Source: a virus
DNA length: 64,000 bases
Direction: 5' to 3' (one strand)
Virus record (IMG/VR): IMGVR_UViG_3300044630_002618
Span: 27,404-91,403 of that record
Shown piece after piece: positions 34,419 through 42,041 of this stretch. The position numbers were made by a program, and so were the translations under genes. The notes below the pieces were generated by a model that was not told the DNA's origin, made no database searches, and worked only from the letters and a program-made list of their open reading frames with translations. The first letter of the stretch is position 1; the number at the start of each line of letters is the position of its first letter.

Positions 34419-35098
34419 TATTGGTCCTCTCCAAACAATGATTGCTGTCCCTCAATCGGTTGACCGCGCTTAGTCTTAGGCGCTTTCTCTTCCTTACCGC
34501 GTCGTACACGACCCACCAATGTGTTACGCGCCTCACGAACAACATCGGGGTGAATTGCTTCTACCCCTTCGTTTCCGTCATACTCGTGCATGTAGTTGCT
34601 AAAAAGAGGCATGACTCGCCCTGGTGGTACCGTTGCTCGCTTTGGCACATCGCGTTTGTCAACAACACCAAACTTTGCAAGATGGCGGACAACTCTGTGG
34701 CTGTCCCGTGTCAGAGAATGGTCAGGGATTAACGGCAAACCAGCCTCAGTGGCATCCTGGTGGGCAAGAGCCATGAGACTCATTGCCGTGGTGTTATTAC
34801 CACCCATAGTTCCAGCCATCATGGACAATTTACGGTGTGCTGGTTTACCATAGTTAGCGAATAGACGACCTTGACGGACAGTCTCTGCATTTCTATTTTT
34901 ATTGTAATCCTTGGGGTAGTAAATTTTGTCTGTTGATTCTTCTTTAGTCCACTGGGTGTCATCGTGGTGTTCTACTTGAACTAACCCCAAATCTCGCTTA
35001 CTATGTGGGTCAAACGCAAAATAGGTAGTTTTTGCGGGTGAACGCCTACCACCTGAATCTTGGGCTGGTGTATGGAATCTACGGTATTCAATCGGCAT
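34418..35098 (-). CDS. QxSLF-tail family protein
   Basis: A 226-aa diverged member of the tandem family at 35904-39071. A beta-rich N-terminal part (TTYFAFDPHSKRDLGLVQVE) is followed by the helical domain TTAMSLMALAHQDATEAGLP then LTRDSHRVVRHLAKFGVVDK. It ends EGQQSLFGEDQ, similar to a clamp-binding peptide. It lacks the internal QLVMF. A leaderless start is likely (TACAAT, 7 nt, ATG). Confidence 0.6.
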   Translation of the reverse strand: MPIEYRRFHTPAQDSGGRRSPAKTTYFAFDPHSKRDLGLVQVEHHDDTQWTKEESTDKIYYPKDYNKNRNAETVRQGRLFANYGKPAHRKLSMMAGTMGGNNTTAMSLMALAHQDATEAGLPLIPDHSLTRDSHRVVRHLAKFGVVDKRDVPKRATVPPGRVMPLFSNYMHEYDGNEGVEAIHPDVVREARNTLVGRVRRGKEEKAPKTKRGQPIEGQQSLFGEDQ

Positions 35099-35105
35099 AC
35101 GCCTA

Positions 35106-35111
35106 ATTGTA
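35106..35111 (-). promoter_or_regulatory. -10 box for leaderless start
   Basis: TACAAT on the minus strand, 7 nt before the ATG at 35098, with no Shine-Dalgarno site. The spacing fits a transcript that begins at the start codon. Confidence 0.5.
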
Positions 35112-35128
35112 CTATATGTAGATACTTC

Positions 35129-35887
35129 CTATTTTTTAAGGATTACCCAAAACTCAAATGTATGCGGTGTAGTTGGGTACATTGTCTCAATAGAAAAGTT
35201 AATTAATCCAAGATCGCGCAAATCATGAATAATGTCGGTAAAACTTTCTGGAGTAAAATACCACGCATGGTCGTTACGGAGTTCACCGTTTAAAGCCTCA
35301 TATTCTTCCATTGCCTGCTTTAAGCGTTCAATACGACCTACACCAGGAAAAATAGGATTATCAGTAAATAACCCATGGTTACCAGTCCAATGTGACCCAG
35401 GATCGTTGTGAGTCATGTATAGGCGGGATTCCAGCAGGGATGACGGTGAATGCCATTTACGCTTCTCTAGGTGGGCAGAAAGGATATCAGTAATGCGAGA
35501 CTGATTCATAAAGTGATCAAAGCAGTAGCGATAGTCGGGGACTAATGCAAAGTACCTACCGCCGTCATTAAGTAACTTTTCTACCTGCTGTAGGTGACTA
35601 ACGAAGTCAGGCTGGTGCTCAATCACATGACTACTCAAGACGCTATCAAATGTCTCGTTTACAACCGATAAATCAGTTGGTTCAGCGACCCAATGAATGT
35701 GGGGGATACCCTGCGTAGTAATACCCACCAACCCAGCCTGTTCATGTAACTCTTCTGTAGAGTACACATCCACATACTTGACATGTGCTCCATGTAACAG
35801 CGGGCTGTTGAATGGGCCAATCTCCAAAGCGCTTTGTTGTGGGACTAGTGCGGCGAATTCACCGCGGTGAGTAACTTGTTGTGTCAT
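35129..35887 (-). CDS. SAM-dependent methyltransferase
   Basis: A 252-aa class I methyltransferase: SALEIGPFNSPLLHG is motif I, VKYVDVYSTEELHEQA the acidic strand, and FDSVLSSHVIEHQPD, then LNDGGRYFALVPDYR, the later strands. The substrate is unknown; similar enzymes act on small molecules or sugars. It interrupts the family of QLVMF proteins. A -10-like TATTGT lies 6 nt before the ATG and no ribosome site is seen. Confidence 0.75.
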   Translation of the reverse strand: MTQQVTHRGEFAALVPQQSALEIGPFNSPLLHGAHVKYVDVYSTEELHEQAGLVGITTQGIPHIHWVAEPTDLSVVNETFDSVLSSHVIEHQPDFVSHLQQVEKLLNDGGRYFALVPDYRYCFDHFMNQSRITDILSAHLEKRKWHSPSSLLESRLYMTHNDPGSHWTGNHGLFTDNPIFPGVGRIERLKQAMEEYEALNGELRNDHAWYFTPESFTDIIHDLRDLGLINFSIETMYPTTPHTFEFWVILKK

Positions 35888-35903
35888 ACACAAACAATAG
35901 CAG

Positions 35904-36635
35904 TTATTCGTCCCACAGGCTCAGTTGTGTATGTTGTTTACCCTTTTTAGAACTTCCGAGTAGGTCTCGTATACGGGTACGAGCGGCGGGTACTCGGGAA
36001 GATAAATCCTCTAAAGCATCCGATCCATGTGTATAAGCACCCATATGTCTATTAGCCAATACTGATCCACTGTTCCAAAATGTGTGACTATTCATCACAT
36101 CTCCTGCGGTTCTACCTTTTGGCATATCCTCAGAAGGAATATGACCCTCTGCGTGTAAACGGTCAACTAGGGCACCGCTATGGGCAGACAGGTTTTTATC
36201 TGGTACCACATTTTTACCAATAGCCTCAGTAGAAGCATTATTAGCAATACCAATTAAATTCATAGCAGAAGTCTTACCAGCAAGGCTGTTCTCTGAATAC
36301 AGTCCAGTTACTACTCTTTTTGCAGGAACATTCCTGTGACCAAACATAACTAACTGCTCACCAGGCTCTGCATAACGAGTGTAAGGAGTGATATCCAAAT
36401 TACTTTCATTAACTGGAGTGTCCGTATGCGTCATTTCATCATCCACCACAGGTTTTCCTGTGTGGAAGTTGCTTTCTTGGGTGGCACTAACCTCTGGATG
36501 ATGTTGTACAACTAATCTTGAGATAGCATCACCATCTTTATTGTGTGCTAAGTACTCCAAATATGCATCATCAGGATTACTTTCTTTATCTGATACATCA
36601 TATTCTCTATTTACAACGCGCGAATACCTAGTCAT
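35904..36635 (-). CDS. QLVMF/QLSLW family protein (paralogue 1)
   Basis: A 243-aa member of a tandem family. Common layout: TRYSR N-terminus; a beta-hairpin domain with YLAHNKDGDAISRLVVQHHP; a linker; PGEQLVMFGHRN near residue 98; a helical domain (SENSLAGKTSAMNLIGIANN, then LSAHSGALVDRLHAEGHIPS); and an Arg-rich helix. It ends THTQLSLWDE, a clamp-peptide-like tail. Function unknown. The N-terminal hairpin recalls truncated acetyltransferase folds, which is a guess. Confidence 0.65.
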   Translation of the reverse strand: MTRYSRVVNREYDVSDKESNPDDAYLEYLAHNKDGDAISRLVVQHHPEVSATQESNFHTGKPVVDDEMTHTDTPVNESNLDITPYTRYAEPGEQLVMFGHRNVPAKRVVTGLYSENSLAGKTSAMNLIGIANNASTEAIGKNVVPDKNLSAHSGALVDRLHAEGHIPSEDMPKGRTAGDVMNSHTFWNSGSVLANRHMGAYTHGSDALEDLSSRVPAARTRIRDLLGSSKKGKQHTQLSLWDE

Positions 36636-37384
36636 TCAAACCCCTCTAACTGGAGTTGTTCAGATTTAGGCTCTGCATTAAGATTTGGTGCAGATCGCCC
36701 CATCGCTTGACGAATACGAGCCTTTGCATGAGGCAATCGTGAGTTTAAGTCTTGGCTCGGGGTCTGGTTACTGTGGGGATAACGATCAAGTTTGTTTTCT
36801 GCATAATTAAAAGTAATACCGTTATCAAATACCCTTCCTGGCATATCCTCAGCAGAAATAGCACCAGATTTATGTAACTTATCAACTAATGACTTACTAC
36901 GCGTAGAAAGATTGCTAGATGGTTGTAAAGACCTACCAGTTGTAGTTGTAGAGGCAATATCAGCCATACCCACCAAGTTCATAGCGGCTGTCTTACCAGA
37001 CAAACTGTCACGAGCGTATAACTCATGCACCTGAGATCGTGCTGGTCTGTGGTAAGTTCCAAACATTACTAATTGCTCCCCTGACTGAGCGGGGCGAGTT
37101 AAACCATCTTGCCAATCAAGGGCAGTATCATCATGTGCCCTCTGACCATCAGCAATTGGTGTAGTTTCGGCTAATCCTGTGTTTGCATTACGACCATAGA
37201 TATCCATGGCTGTACTGGTATGACCTGGGTCATGTGCAATAACAGCCATGGCAATGGCTTTACCAGACTTGTCATGTGCGAAGTACTGATCCATCCCACC
37301 ATAACTATCACCCTGTGGCACATAGTCGGATGATCTACCCTGCTCTTTATCACTGGGTGGTACATAACGAGAATAGCGAGTCAT
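36632..37384 (-). CDS. QLVMF/QLQLEGF family protein (paralogue 2)
   Basis: A 250-aa paralogue: YFAHDKSGKAIAMAVIAHDP hairpin, SGEQLVMFGTYHRPA, helical domain SLSGKTAAMNLVGMADIAS, and tail SEQLQLEGFE. Overlaps both neighbours by 4 nt (ATGA), so the paralogues are translationally coupled. A GGAG-type site sits inside the upstream gene's end. Confidence 0.65.
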   Translation of the reverse strand: MTRYSRYVPPSDKEQGRSSDYVPQGDSYGGMDQYFAHDKSGKAIAMAVIAHDPGHTSTAMDIYGRNANTGLAETTPIADGQRAHDDTALDWQDGLTRPAQSGEQLVMFGTYHRPARSQVHELYARDSLSGKTAAMNLVGMADIASTTTTGRSLQPSSNLSTRSKSLVDKLHKSGAISAEDMPGRVFDNGITFNYAENKLDRYPHSNQTPSQDLNSRLPHAKARIRQAMGRSAPNLNAEPKSEQLQLEGFE

Positions 37385-38163
37385 TCAAAGCCCTCTAACT
37401 GGAGTTGCTCATTCTTAGTCTTAGTCTTAGGACCTTTACCCATTACCTCACGAATATGAGCACGGGCGGCAGGTACTCGTTCTGTTAAATCTTGGTAACC
37501 CTCATGCGATCCATAATCTTCATCTTCTAATATTTTATTAGAATGCCAAAAATCATTTTTATTACTATATTTTGGATCAAATTGGAAAGACTTATCAACC
37601 GCACCGGACTCAACTAGCCTATTAACTAATGCACCACTGTGGCTAGAAAGATCACGAGATGGTTGTAGGTGTCTACCAATTCTGGCTTTACTTGCGATGT
37701 CAGCCATGCCTAGAAGTGTCATAGCGGCTGTCTTACCAGCCATACTGTCTTTGGAATGCAACAGACTAACTGAACTACGAGGTGGTTCGTAGTTATGCCC
37801 AAACATAACTAACTGTTCACCAGACTCAGCGGGTCGCGTAAAGCCCCTATCCCATCGTGGGGCATTATTACCGTTGTCTGGTGTAATTCCTGAATCATGG
37901 GTTCTTTCATTATCAATAATGTCACGGTCAGGGTCTTCCTGAATATTTCTATATTGATCAGTAGAGTCTGAATATCGTGTACGGGTGGTATCTAAGGATG
38001 TGTAACCCTGTACCGACATTCCGGCAATGGCTTTTCCATCTTTATCATGCGCTAAATATCTATGGGTCCTCTGCTCATGATAATCATGTTCTGGGTCTGG
38101 GTTTGAAAAGTCATGCTGAGGATAACCTGGCATACCAGAAATAACTCGTGAGTACCTAGTCAT
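37381..38163 (-). CDS. QLVMF/QLQLEGF family protein (paralogue 3)
   Basis: A 260-aa paralogue: YLAHDKDGKAIAGMSVQGYT hairpin, SGEQLVMFGHNYEPPR, helical domain SMAGKTAAMTLLGMADIAS, and tail NEQLQLEGFE. The tail is identical to that of paralogue 4, which suggests recent duplication or strong constraint on the last 10 residues. ATGA overlaps on both sides. Confidence 0.65.
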   Translation of the reverse strand: MTRYSRVISGMPGYPQHDFSNPDPEHDYHEQRTHRYLAHDKDGKAIAGMSVQGYTSLDTTRTRYSDSTDQYRNIQEDPDRDIIDNERTHDSGITPDNGNNAPRWDRGFTRPAESGEQLVMFGHNYEPPRSSVSLLHSKDSMAGKTAAMTLLGMADIASKARIGRHLQPSRDLSSHSGALVNRLVESGAVDKSFQFDPKYSNKNDFWHSNKILEDEDYGSHEGYQDLTERVPAARAHIREVMGKGPKTKTKNEQLQLEGFE

Positions 38164-39071
38164 TCAAAACCCTCCAGTTGTAACTGTTCGTTCTTAGGCT
38201 CAGTATTAAGAGTTGGTACTGAGCGTCCTAAGATTTGGCGAATACGAGCCTTTGCATGCGGTAGGCGATGATTAAGGTTAATAAGTTCACCATTGTCAAA
38301 TTTACTTGTATGTTGGGTATCTAAAACTCGTGCGGCATCAGAAAAATCCATGTCGTTACCTTGAATTAATTTATCAGGTAAATCTTCCTCAGGAATAGCA
38401 CCTTTTTTATGTAACTTTTTAACTAAACCTAAACTATGCTCTGACAAGTTATCATCAGGCATTAAGCCACGACCAAGGGCATCCCTAGATGCATTATCAG
38501 CCATACCAAGGATATTCATAGTCGCAAGTTTGCCAGCCGTACTATCTCGGGCATATAAACTCGTTATCTGTCTACGAGTAGGCTTATGCTCTATACCAAA
38601 CATTACTAATTGCTCACCGGGTTTTGCGGGACGAGTGTTAGTCCCATCATGAAAGTAATCGTCTTTACCAGGAACTGGCTTAGATTTAGCATCTGTGCGT
38701 TCTAAATCAACAATAGGTGTTTGCGCTACATGCACAAAATCACCAGGTGAAGGCATTGGGCGACCAGGGGGGTTATTTACCACCCTACGGTGAGGAGGGA
38801 CTAGGTGCTCTAGGTGGTTCGGGGGCTGGCGCACTTGTCTCGTGGGAGCAGTCATGCGAGTGAATGTCTGACCGTGCGTTTGCGCTACTTGGGCATATAC
38901 CAGAGAGTTACCATCACGGTCATGTGCCATGTAATCAATAATTCTTCTACGGCGATCTGGTATGTCCTCGTTACCGCCTACATAGTCATGAGACAGGGCA
39001 GTGTAACTACCGGGAGTATCAGGAGATATGCGCGAATACCTAATTGCATCTTCTTTTTTGTCTTTTGCCAT
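38160..39071 (-). CDS. QLVMF/QLQLEGF family protein (paralogue 4)
   Basis: A 303-aa first gene of the tandem array, with a longer Pro-rich linker (residues about 75-120). It has YMAHDRDGNSLVYAQVAQ, PGEQLVMFGIEHKPT, helical domain STAGKLATMNILGMADNAS and tail NEQLQLEGFE. A leaderless start is likely: TAAAAT, 6 nt, ATG. Transcription of the array probably begins here. Confidence 0.65.
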   Translation of the reverse strand: MAKDKKEDAIRYSRISPDTPGSYTALSHDYVGGNEDIPDRRRRIIDYMAHDRDGNSLVYAQVAQTHGQTFTRMTAPTRQVRQPPNHLEHLVPPHRRVVNNPPGRPMPSPGDFVHVAQTPIVDLERTDAKSKPVPGKDDYFHDGTNTRPAKPGEQLVMFGIEHKPTRRQITSLYARDSTAGKLATMNILGMADNASRDALGRGLMPDDNLSEHSLGLVKKLHKKGAIPEEDLPDKLIQGNDMDFSDAARVLDTQHTSKFDNGELINLNHRLPHAKARIRQILGRSVPTLNTEPKNEQLQLEGFE

Positions 39072-39077
39072 AGAACT

Positions 39078-39083
39078 ATTTTA
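39078..39083 (-). promoter_or_regulatory. -10 box for leaderless start of the paralogue array
   Basis: TAAAAT on the minus strand, 6 nt before the ATG at 39071. The preceding CTATTTAATG resembles CTATTCTTAGTG, which precedes the -10 at 40464-40469. Confidence 0.5.
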
Positions 39084-39093
39084 CATTAAATAG

Positions 39094-39222
39094 TTAGTAG
39101 ATGCCCTCACAACAGGCGTCTCTTTGCCCACAATCAACGCACTTATAGTGTGCATGCTCAGGACGCAATTCTCCGCCACAATAGACACACTGTGTGGAGG
39201 TATCGCATTTATCATCAGACAT
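39094..39222 (-). CDS. Small zinc-ribbon protein
   Basis: A 42-aa protein with CVYCGGELRPEHAHYKCVDC, a classic four-Cys ribbon, and a trailing CCEG. The gene is complete from ATG 39222 to TAA. It probably binds zinc; partner unknown. Confidence 0.6.
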   Translation of the reverse strand: MSDDKCDTSTQCVYCGGELRPEHAHYKCVDCGQRDACCEGIY

Positions 39223-39271
39223 AATTAAGCGGCAAATTTTTACTACTCCGCGGAAGGATTAGTAACCCTAA

Positions 39272-39703
39272 TCAGCCCGTGTAATCGGCACGGTTTTTGT
39301 AAGCCTCGCGGATATCCTCACGGCTGTACGACTCGTCCGTGTCGCCAGCATCACGGTTCTGGCGGTACTCGCGGAGCATATCCTCTGCGTCGTATTCATC
39401 AACAGAGTCAGTGATGAACTTGCTGTTGCGCTGGCGCATGGGGCTGGCGATAGAGTGCGACATACGGAACTCGTCCTCAGCCTCACCTTCGTCATACTGG
39501 TCTGCATGATCCATCCGTGAGTCTTCCAAGTAACCACCAAGTACACGACTGAGGCGGGTAAGGTCAGAACGACCACGGAAACTACGGTTCTCGTTAGGGA
39601 ACTGTTCGGACATATGCGCTGGTTTCTTGGCGATTGCCTTCTTCAGCGGTGCAGACTTTGCCTCAGCGGCAATCTTTCCTGCCATTGATTTTTTCATAGC
39701 CAT
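39272..39703 (-). CDS. Hypothetical charged protein
   Basis: A 143-aa protein with a basic N-terminus (KKAIAKKPAH after a Lys/Ala stretch) and a very acidic, helical C-terminal half (DSVDEYDAEDMLREYRQNRD). Codon use is GC-richer than the neighbours. Start ATG 39703 with GGAG. No family recognised. Confidence 0.6.
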   Translation of the reverse strand: MAMKKSMAGKIAAEAKSAPLKKAIAKKPAHMSEQFPNENRSFRGRSDLTRLSRVLGGYLEDSRMDHADQYDEGEAEDEFRMSHSIASPMRQRNSKFITDSVDEYDAEDMLREYRQNRDAGDTDESYSREDIREAYKNRADYTG

Positions 39704-39732
39704 GGGAGACTCCTTATCGGGTAATGCTTACT

Positions 39733-39747
39733 ATTATATATCAGAAT
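39733..39747 (-). promoter_or_regulatory. Second copy of ATTCTGATATATAAT
   Basis: An exact copy of the 15-mer at 40913-40927, here between the ParB-fold gene and the charged protein gene (39272-39703). It would drive transcription into the latter, about 30 nt upstream of its start. Confidence 0.55.
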
Positions 39748-40199
39748 TAGTTCTCGCTATAGCCAAAGTACTTTTTTGGTCTTCCGTACATATGTTTGTA
39801 CTCATCAGTGGTGTTATACATAAAGTTATTATCATGGATCACGGGAATATCTACCTGATGACCTTTTTCTTCCAAATCTAAGGCGACTGAGAGGCGGTGA
39901 TGACCATTACCCATACGGAACTTATCCCTGCCAGTATTTGTTAGGACGATGTGGTCCTTGATGCCATCAGTTTCAATACCATCATGTAATCCTGAATCTT
40001 TAGCCTCTTGAAGTTTCTCTTCATGGAGGTCGCTGTAGGGGTAATCGCGTGGATCATCAATGCCACCCCCTGCAGCATCCATAAAACCACTGATTTTGTT
40101 CAAAATCTCATGTGGACGCATGAACATCTGCAACTGTTCGGGGTTATCGCCAGGATTTCTAGTCACTTTGGCGAATTGTTTGCTGATATGTGCTCTCAT
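39747..40199 (-). CDS. ParB/sulfiredoxin-fold protein
   Basis: A 150-aa protein. The core DKFRMGNGHHRLSVALDLEE carries the NGHHR motif of ParB-type nucleotide-binding or nuclease folds. Its N-terminal part contains NPEQLQMFMRPHE, another QLxMF motif like those of the tandem family. A helix and strand (VDIPVIHDNNF) follow. It may bind or modify DNA; whether it is catalytic cannot be told. Confidence 0.6.
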   Translation of the reverse strand: MRAHISKQFAKVTRNPGDNPEQLQMFMRPHEILNKISGFMDAAGGGIDDPRDYPYSDLHEEKLQEAKDSGLHDGIETDGIKDHIVLTNTGRDKFRMGNGHHRLSVALDLEEKGHQVDIPVIHDNNFMYNTTDEYKHMYGRPKKYFGYSEN

Positions 40200-40456
40200 G
40201 GCTTGTACAGCAGAGCCTTCTTGATAACTCCTGCCTTCTTGTCGGCAATGCCCTCCGGCCCAGCGTCCCGCTCGGAGCGGTAGCGGTTAATACCCCTCTG
40301 CATATCACTTAACAATTCTTCTCGCGGTATGGAGTGGTGGGTAGATGTCTTTGGATCACGGATAGACAATTCATAATCAACCAACCTATTCGCTAGTCGG
40401 GGTGTTGGGCGATACAAAATAGATCGGAATTGGTCAATGCTTACTTTGTCCTGCAT
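40196..40456 (-). CDS. Small hypothetical protein
   Basis: An 86-aa, basic protein (QRGINRYRSERDAGPEGIAD) between two ParB-fold genes, overlapping the next by 4 nt. Probably leaderless: TAAAAT, 7 nt, ATG. Confidence 0.6.
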   Translation of the reverse strand: MQDKVSIDQFRSILYRPTPRLANRLVDYELSIRDPKTSTHHSIPREELLSDMQRGINRYRSERDAGPEGIADKKAGVIKKALLYKP

Positions 40457-40463
40457 GCTTATT

Positions 40464-40469
40464 ATTTTA
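40464..40469 (-). promoter_or_regulatory. -10 box with CCCTATTCT upstream element
   Basis: TAAAAT on the minus strand, 7 nt before ATG 40456. CCCTATTCT ends 5 nt upstream of it; the same element ends 4 nt upstream of the TATAAT at 40913-40918. Two promoters therefore share a core. Confidence 0.5.
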
Positions 40470-40483
40470 CACTAAGAATAGGG

Positions 40484-40906
40484 TTACTCAGAGCGTGGAT
40501 ATGCAGGATTTTCATTATAACGGTTATAATGTATGGGTAAACCATCCACTTGATCTTTTTTTGTATAAGTAATAGGTATAAATGAGTGATCATCAGCGGA
40601 TGCCACCCTGTGGTACCCATTCTTGATTTCTATGGTCCTACCAGATACACCTAGTTCTACGGGATTTACAATGCCATGTCTCTGTACGCTTTTATATACT
40701 CCACTATTAATTGCCTCAATACCCTTACGATCCCAAAATTCATCCTCAGGTGTCGTGTAACGCCGTTCATTTGTATATGGGTCTCGGATCGTACGGCTAC
40801 CTGCATCTTCCACATCAGCAATATCTAGGTCATTGTCTACTGGTAGTGAGCGCAACCAACTCTTTGGCATAAACAGTTGATCATTTAAGTGGTGGAATGC
40901 TGCCAT
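40484..40906 (-). CDS. ParB-fold protein, first gene of the late block
   Basis: A 140-aa protein with VYKSVQRHGIVNPVELGV and the nucleotide-binding motif IEIKNGYHRVASA, as in ParB-type proteins. Similar to 39747-40199 in fold only. The start is leaderless: TATAAT, 6 nt, ATG. It is the first minus-strand gene beyond the non-coding region. Confidence 0.65.
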   Translation of the reverse strand: MAAFHHLNDQLFMPKSWLRSLPVDNDLDIADVEDAGSRTIRDPYTNERRYTTPEDEFWDRKGIEAINSGVYKSVQRHGIVNPVELGVSGRTIEIKNGYHRVASADDHSFIPITYTKKDQVDGLPIHYNRYNENPAYPRSE

Positions 40907-40912
40907 TTTCTA

Positions 40913-40918
40913 ATTATA
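40913..40918 (-). promoter_or_regulatory. Late-block promoter -10 (TATAAT)
   Basis: TATAAT on the minus strand, 6 nt before ATG 40906. The 15-mer ATTCTGATATATAAT around it recurs exactly at 39733-39747, so it is a repeated promoter element rather than chance. Confidence 0.6.
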
Positions 40919-40921
40919 TAT

Positions 40922-41000
40922 CAGAATAGGGCTACATTTGGGCGAATTAGGGGTACCCCATCTGAGCATAGAACCGGTCTCGCTCCTCAGAATAGGGCTA
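40922..41000. repeat. Direct repeat of a 13-nt promoter-linked element
   Basis: CAGAATAGGGCTA occurs at 40922-40934 and 40988-41000, and a shorter match (AGAATAGGG) at 40475-40483. On the minus strand this reads TAGCCCTATTCTG, the element that precedes two -10 boxes. The 40988 copy lacks a -10. Confidence 0.5.
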
Positions 41001-41207
41001 TTTGGCAGTTGGGCAGTGCTTGGCTCCTCGCCTCTACCCCCCCACCGATTTCCCGACCCCACTTAACCATGGGGGGGGTACCCCCACCCGTATCCCCACC
41101 GACCGACCGCCTACCTCCCTGTGTCTCCTATGCACCTGACGGATGACTGTTCGGATGGGGCGCGAAAACATCAATGAAATCAGGCTTATTTGTGCGTATG
41201 CACACAC

Positions 41208-41225
41208 TTGTTGCATATGCAACAA
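41208..41225. repeat. Perfect 18-nt palindrome
   Basis: TTGTTGCATATGCAACAA, perfectly self-complementary, in the non-coding region. A related palindrome (GTTGCA-AA-TGCAAC) lies at 41314-41327. Two similar sites about 100 nt apart suggest a dimeric protein with two operators. Confidence 0.6.
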
Positions 41226-41235
41226 CTTGCCAAAT

Positions 41236-41260
41236 CGCTCAAATGCTCAATGTTTGAGCG
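41236..41260. repeat. Inverted repeat CGCTCAAA/TTTGAGCG
   Basis: Two 8-nt arms with a 9-nt spacer, 10 nt from the 18-nt palindrome. It could form a hairpin or be a protein site in the candidate origin. Confidence 0.5.
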
Positions 41261-41299
41261 GTTTCGTGGGTCGTTGGGCGCATCGCCCCAGCGTGTGGG

Positions 41300-41305
41300 T
41301 ATAAT
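41300..41305 (+). promoter_or_regulatory. Possible plus-strand -10 box
   Basis: TATAAT on the plus strand; no strong -35 is visible at the usual spacing. The GTTGCA palindrome downstream would overlap the start of transcription. No gene follows for over 700 nt, so a primer or regulatory RNA is conceivable. Confidence 0.3.
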
Positions 41306-41313
41306 TCAAAGTA

Positions 41314-41327
41314 GTTGCAAATGCAAC
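41314..41327. repeat. Second GTTGCA..TGCAAC palindrome
   Basis: GTTGCA-AA-TGCAAC matches the core of 41208-41225 except for the two central bases. It lies 8 nt after the TATAAT at 41300-41305, so a bound protein could block that promoter. Confidence 0.5.
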
Positions 41328-41406
41328 AACCCCTAGGTTTGGGACTACCTCGGAGGCTCGGGGGATGGTTGGGGGATAGGGGTAGGAACTGACGCTTGGC
41401 GTCGTG

Positions 41407-41415
41407 TTATCCACA
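41407..41415 (+). promoter_or_regulatory. DnaA box
   Basis: TTATCCACA, a perfect match to the bacterial DnaA-box consensus, in the middle of the non-coding region. A single 9-mer can occur by chance; its place in the only long gene-free region is what gives it weight. Confidence 0.4.
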
Positions 41416-41651
41416 GTAATTCTATTGTTATGACATATCCCCTGCATATCGGTATCAAATGCACCAACTACTCGGCACAGCCCATTTAAATCGCTTCTGA
41501 CAGCCTCTACCCCCTCTCCGCCCCTTCCACCCATTCTCCCCCCTTAGAGGCGATCTGAGAGGAAATGAGGGCGCGCTCCGTGTACCAAAAACCCCTGTAA
41601 ACATTGGGCTTTTTAGCCATTTCTGACCTAACAACTGATATCAGGCAAAAA

Positions 41652-41692
41652 CCCCTAAAAAACCCCCTAAAAACCCCCGAAAACCTCCCCCC
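41652..41692 (-). other. G-quadruplex-prone tract
   Basis: The plus strand has C-runs of 4, 5, 5 and 6 separated by A-rich spacers of 6-8 nt. The minus strand therefore has four G-runs with T-rich loops, a classic quadruplex pattern resembling TTTTGGGG repeats. It may stall a polymerase or mark the origin. Confidence 0.5.
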
Positions 41693-42041
41693 AAAAAGTG
41701 CCCACACGCTGGGCATTTGACAGCATCCCCTAATGGAGTTTGTAAGACCAGTTAGTACAAACCGAGCAACTGAGACATCTCACTGCTCCCCACAATTCCT
41801 TGACAAACAGCCAACAGTGCTCAGACAGACAGGTAGTCCTGCCCCACCTAGTGGGAACGCCATCCAGTTCGGCGGTAGACGAAATGCATTGTGCAACCTG
41901 AAAATCTGCCCACCTACTAACTCAGAAAACCATGAGACAACACCTCTGATCTGAAGCGCCCAAACAATTTCGGGCTTCTCCAGTATCAACGGTCAGTCAT
42001 GTAGAACGAGCAGTGCCCACCACGCCAGCCTGACAAGCAGT

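Noticed and set aside
41247-41989. Several 60-95-codon frames in the control region
   Set aside because: No ribosome sites, atypical codon use, overlapping one another on both strands.
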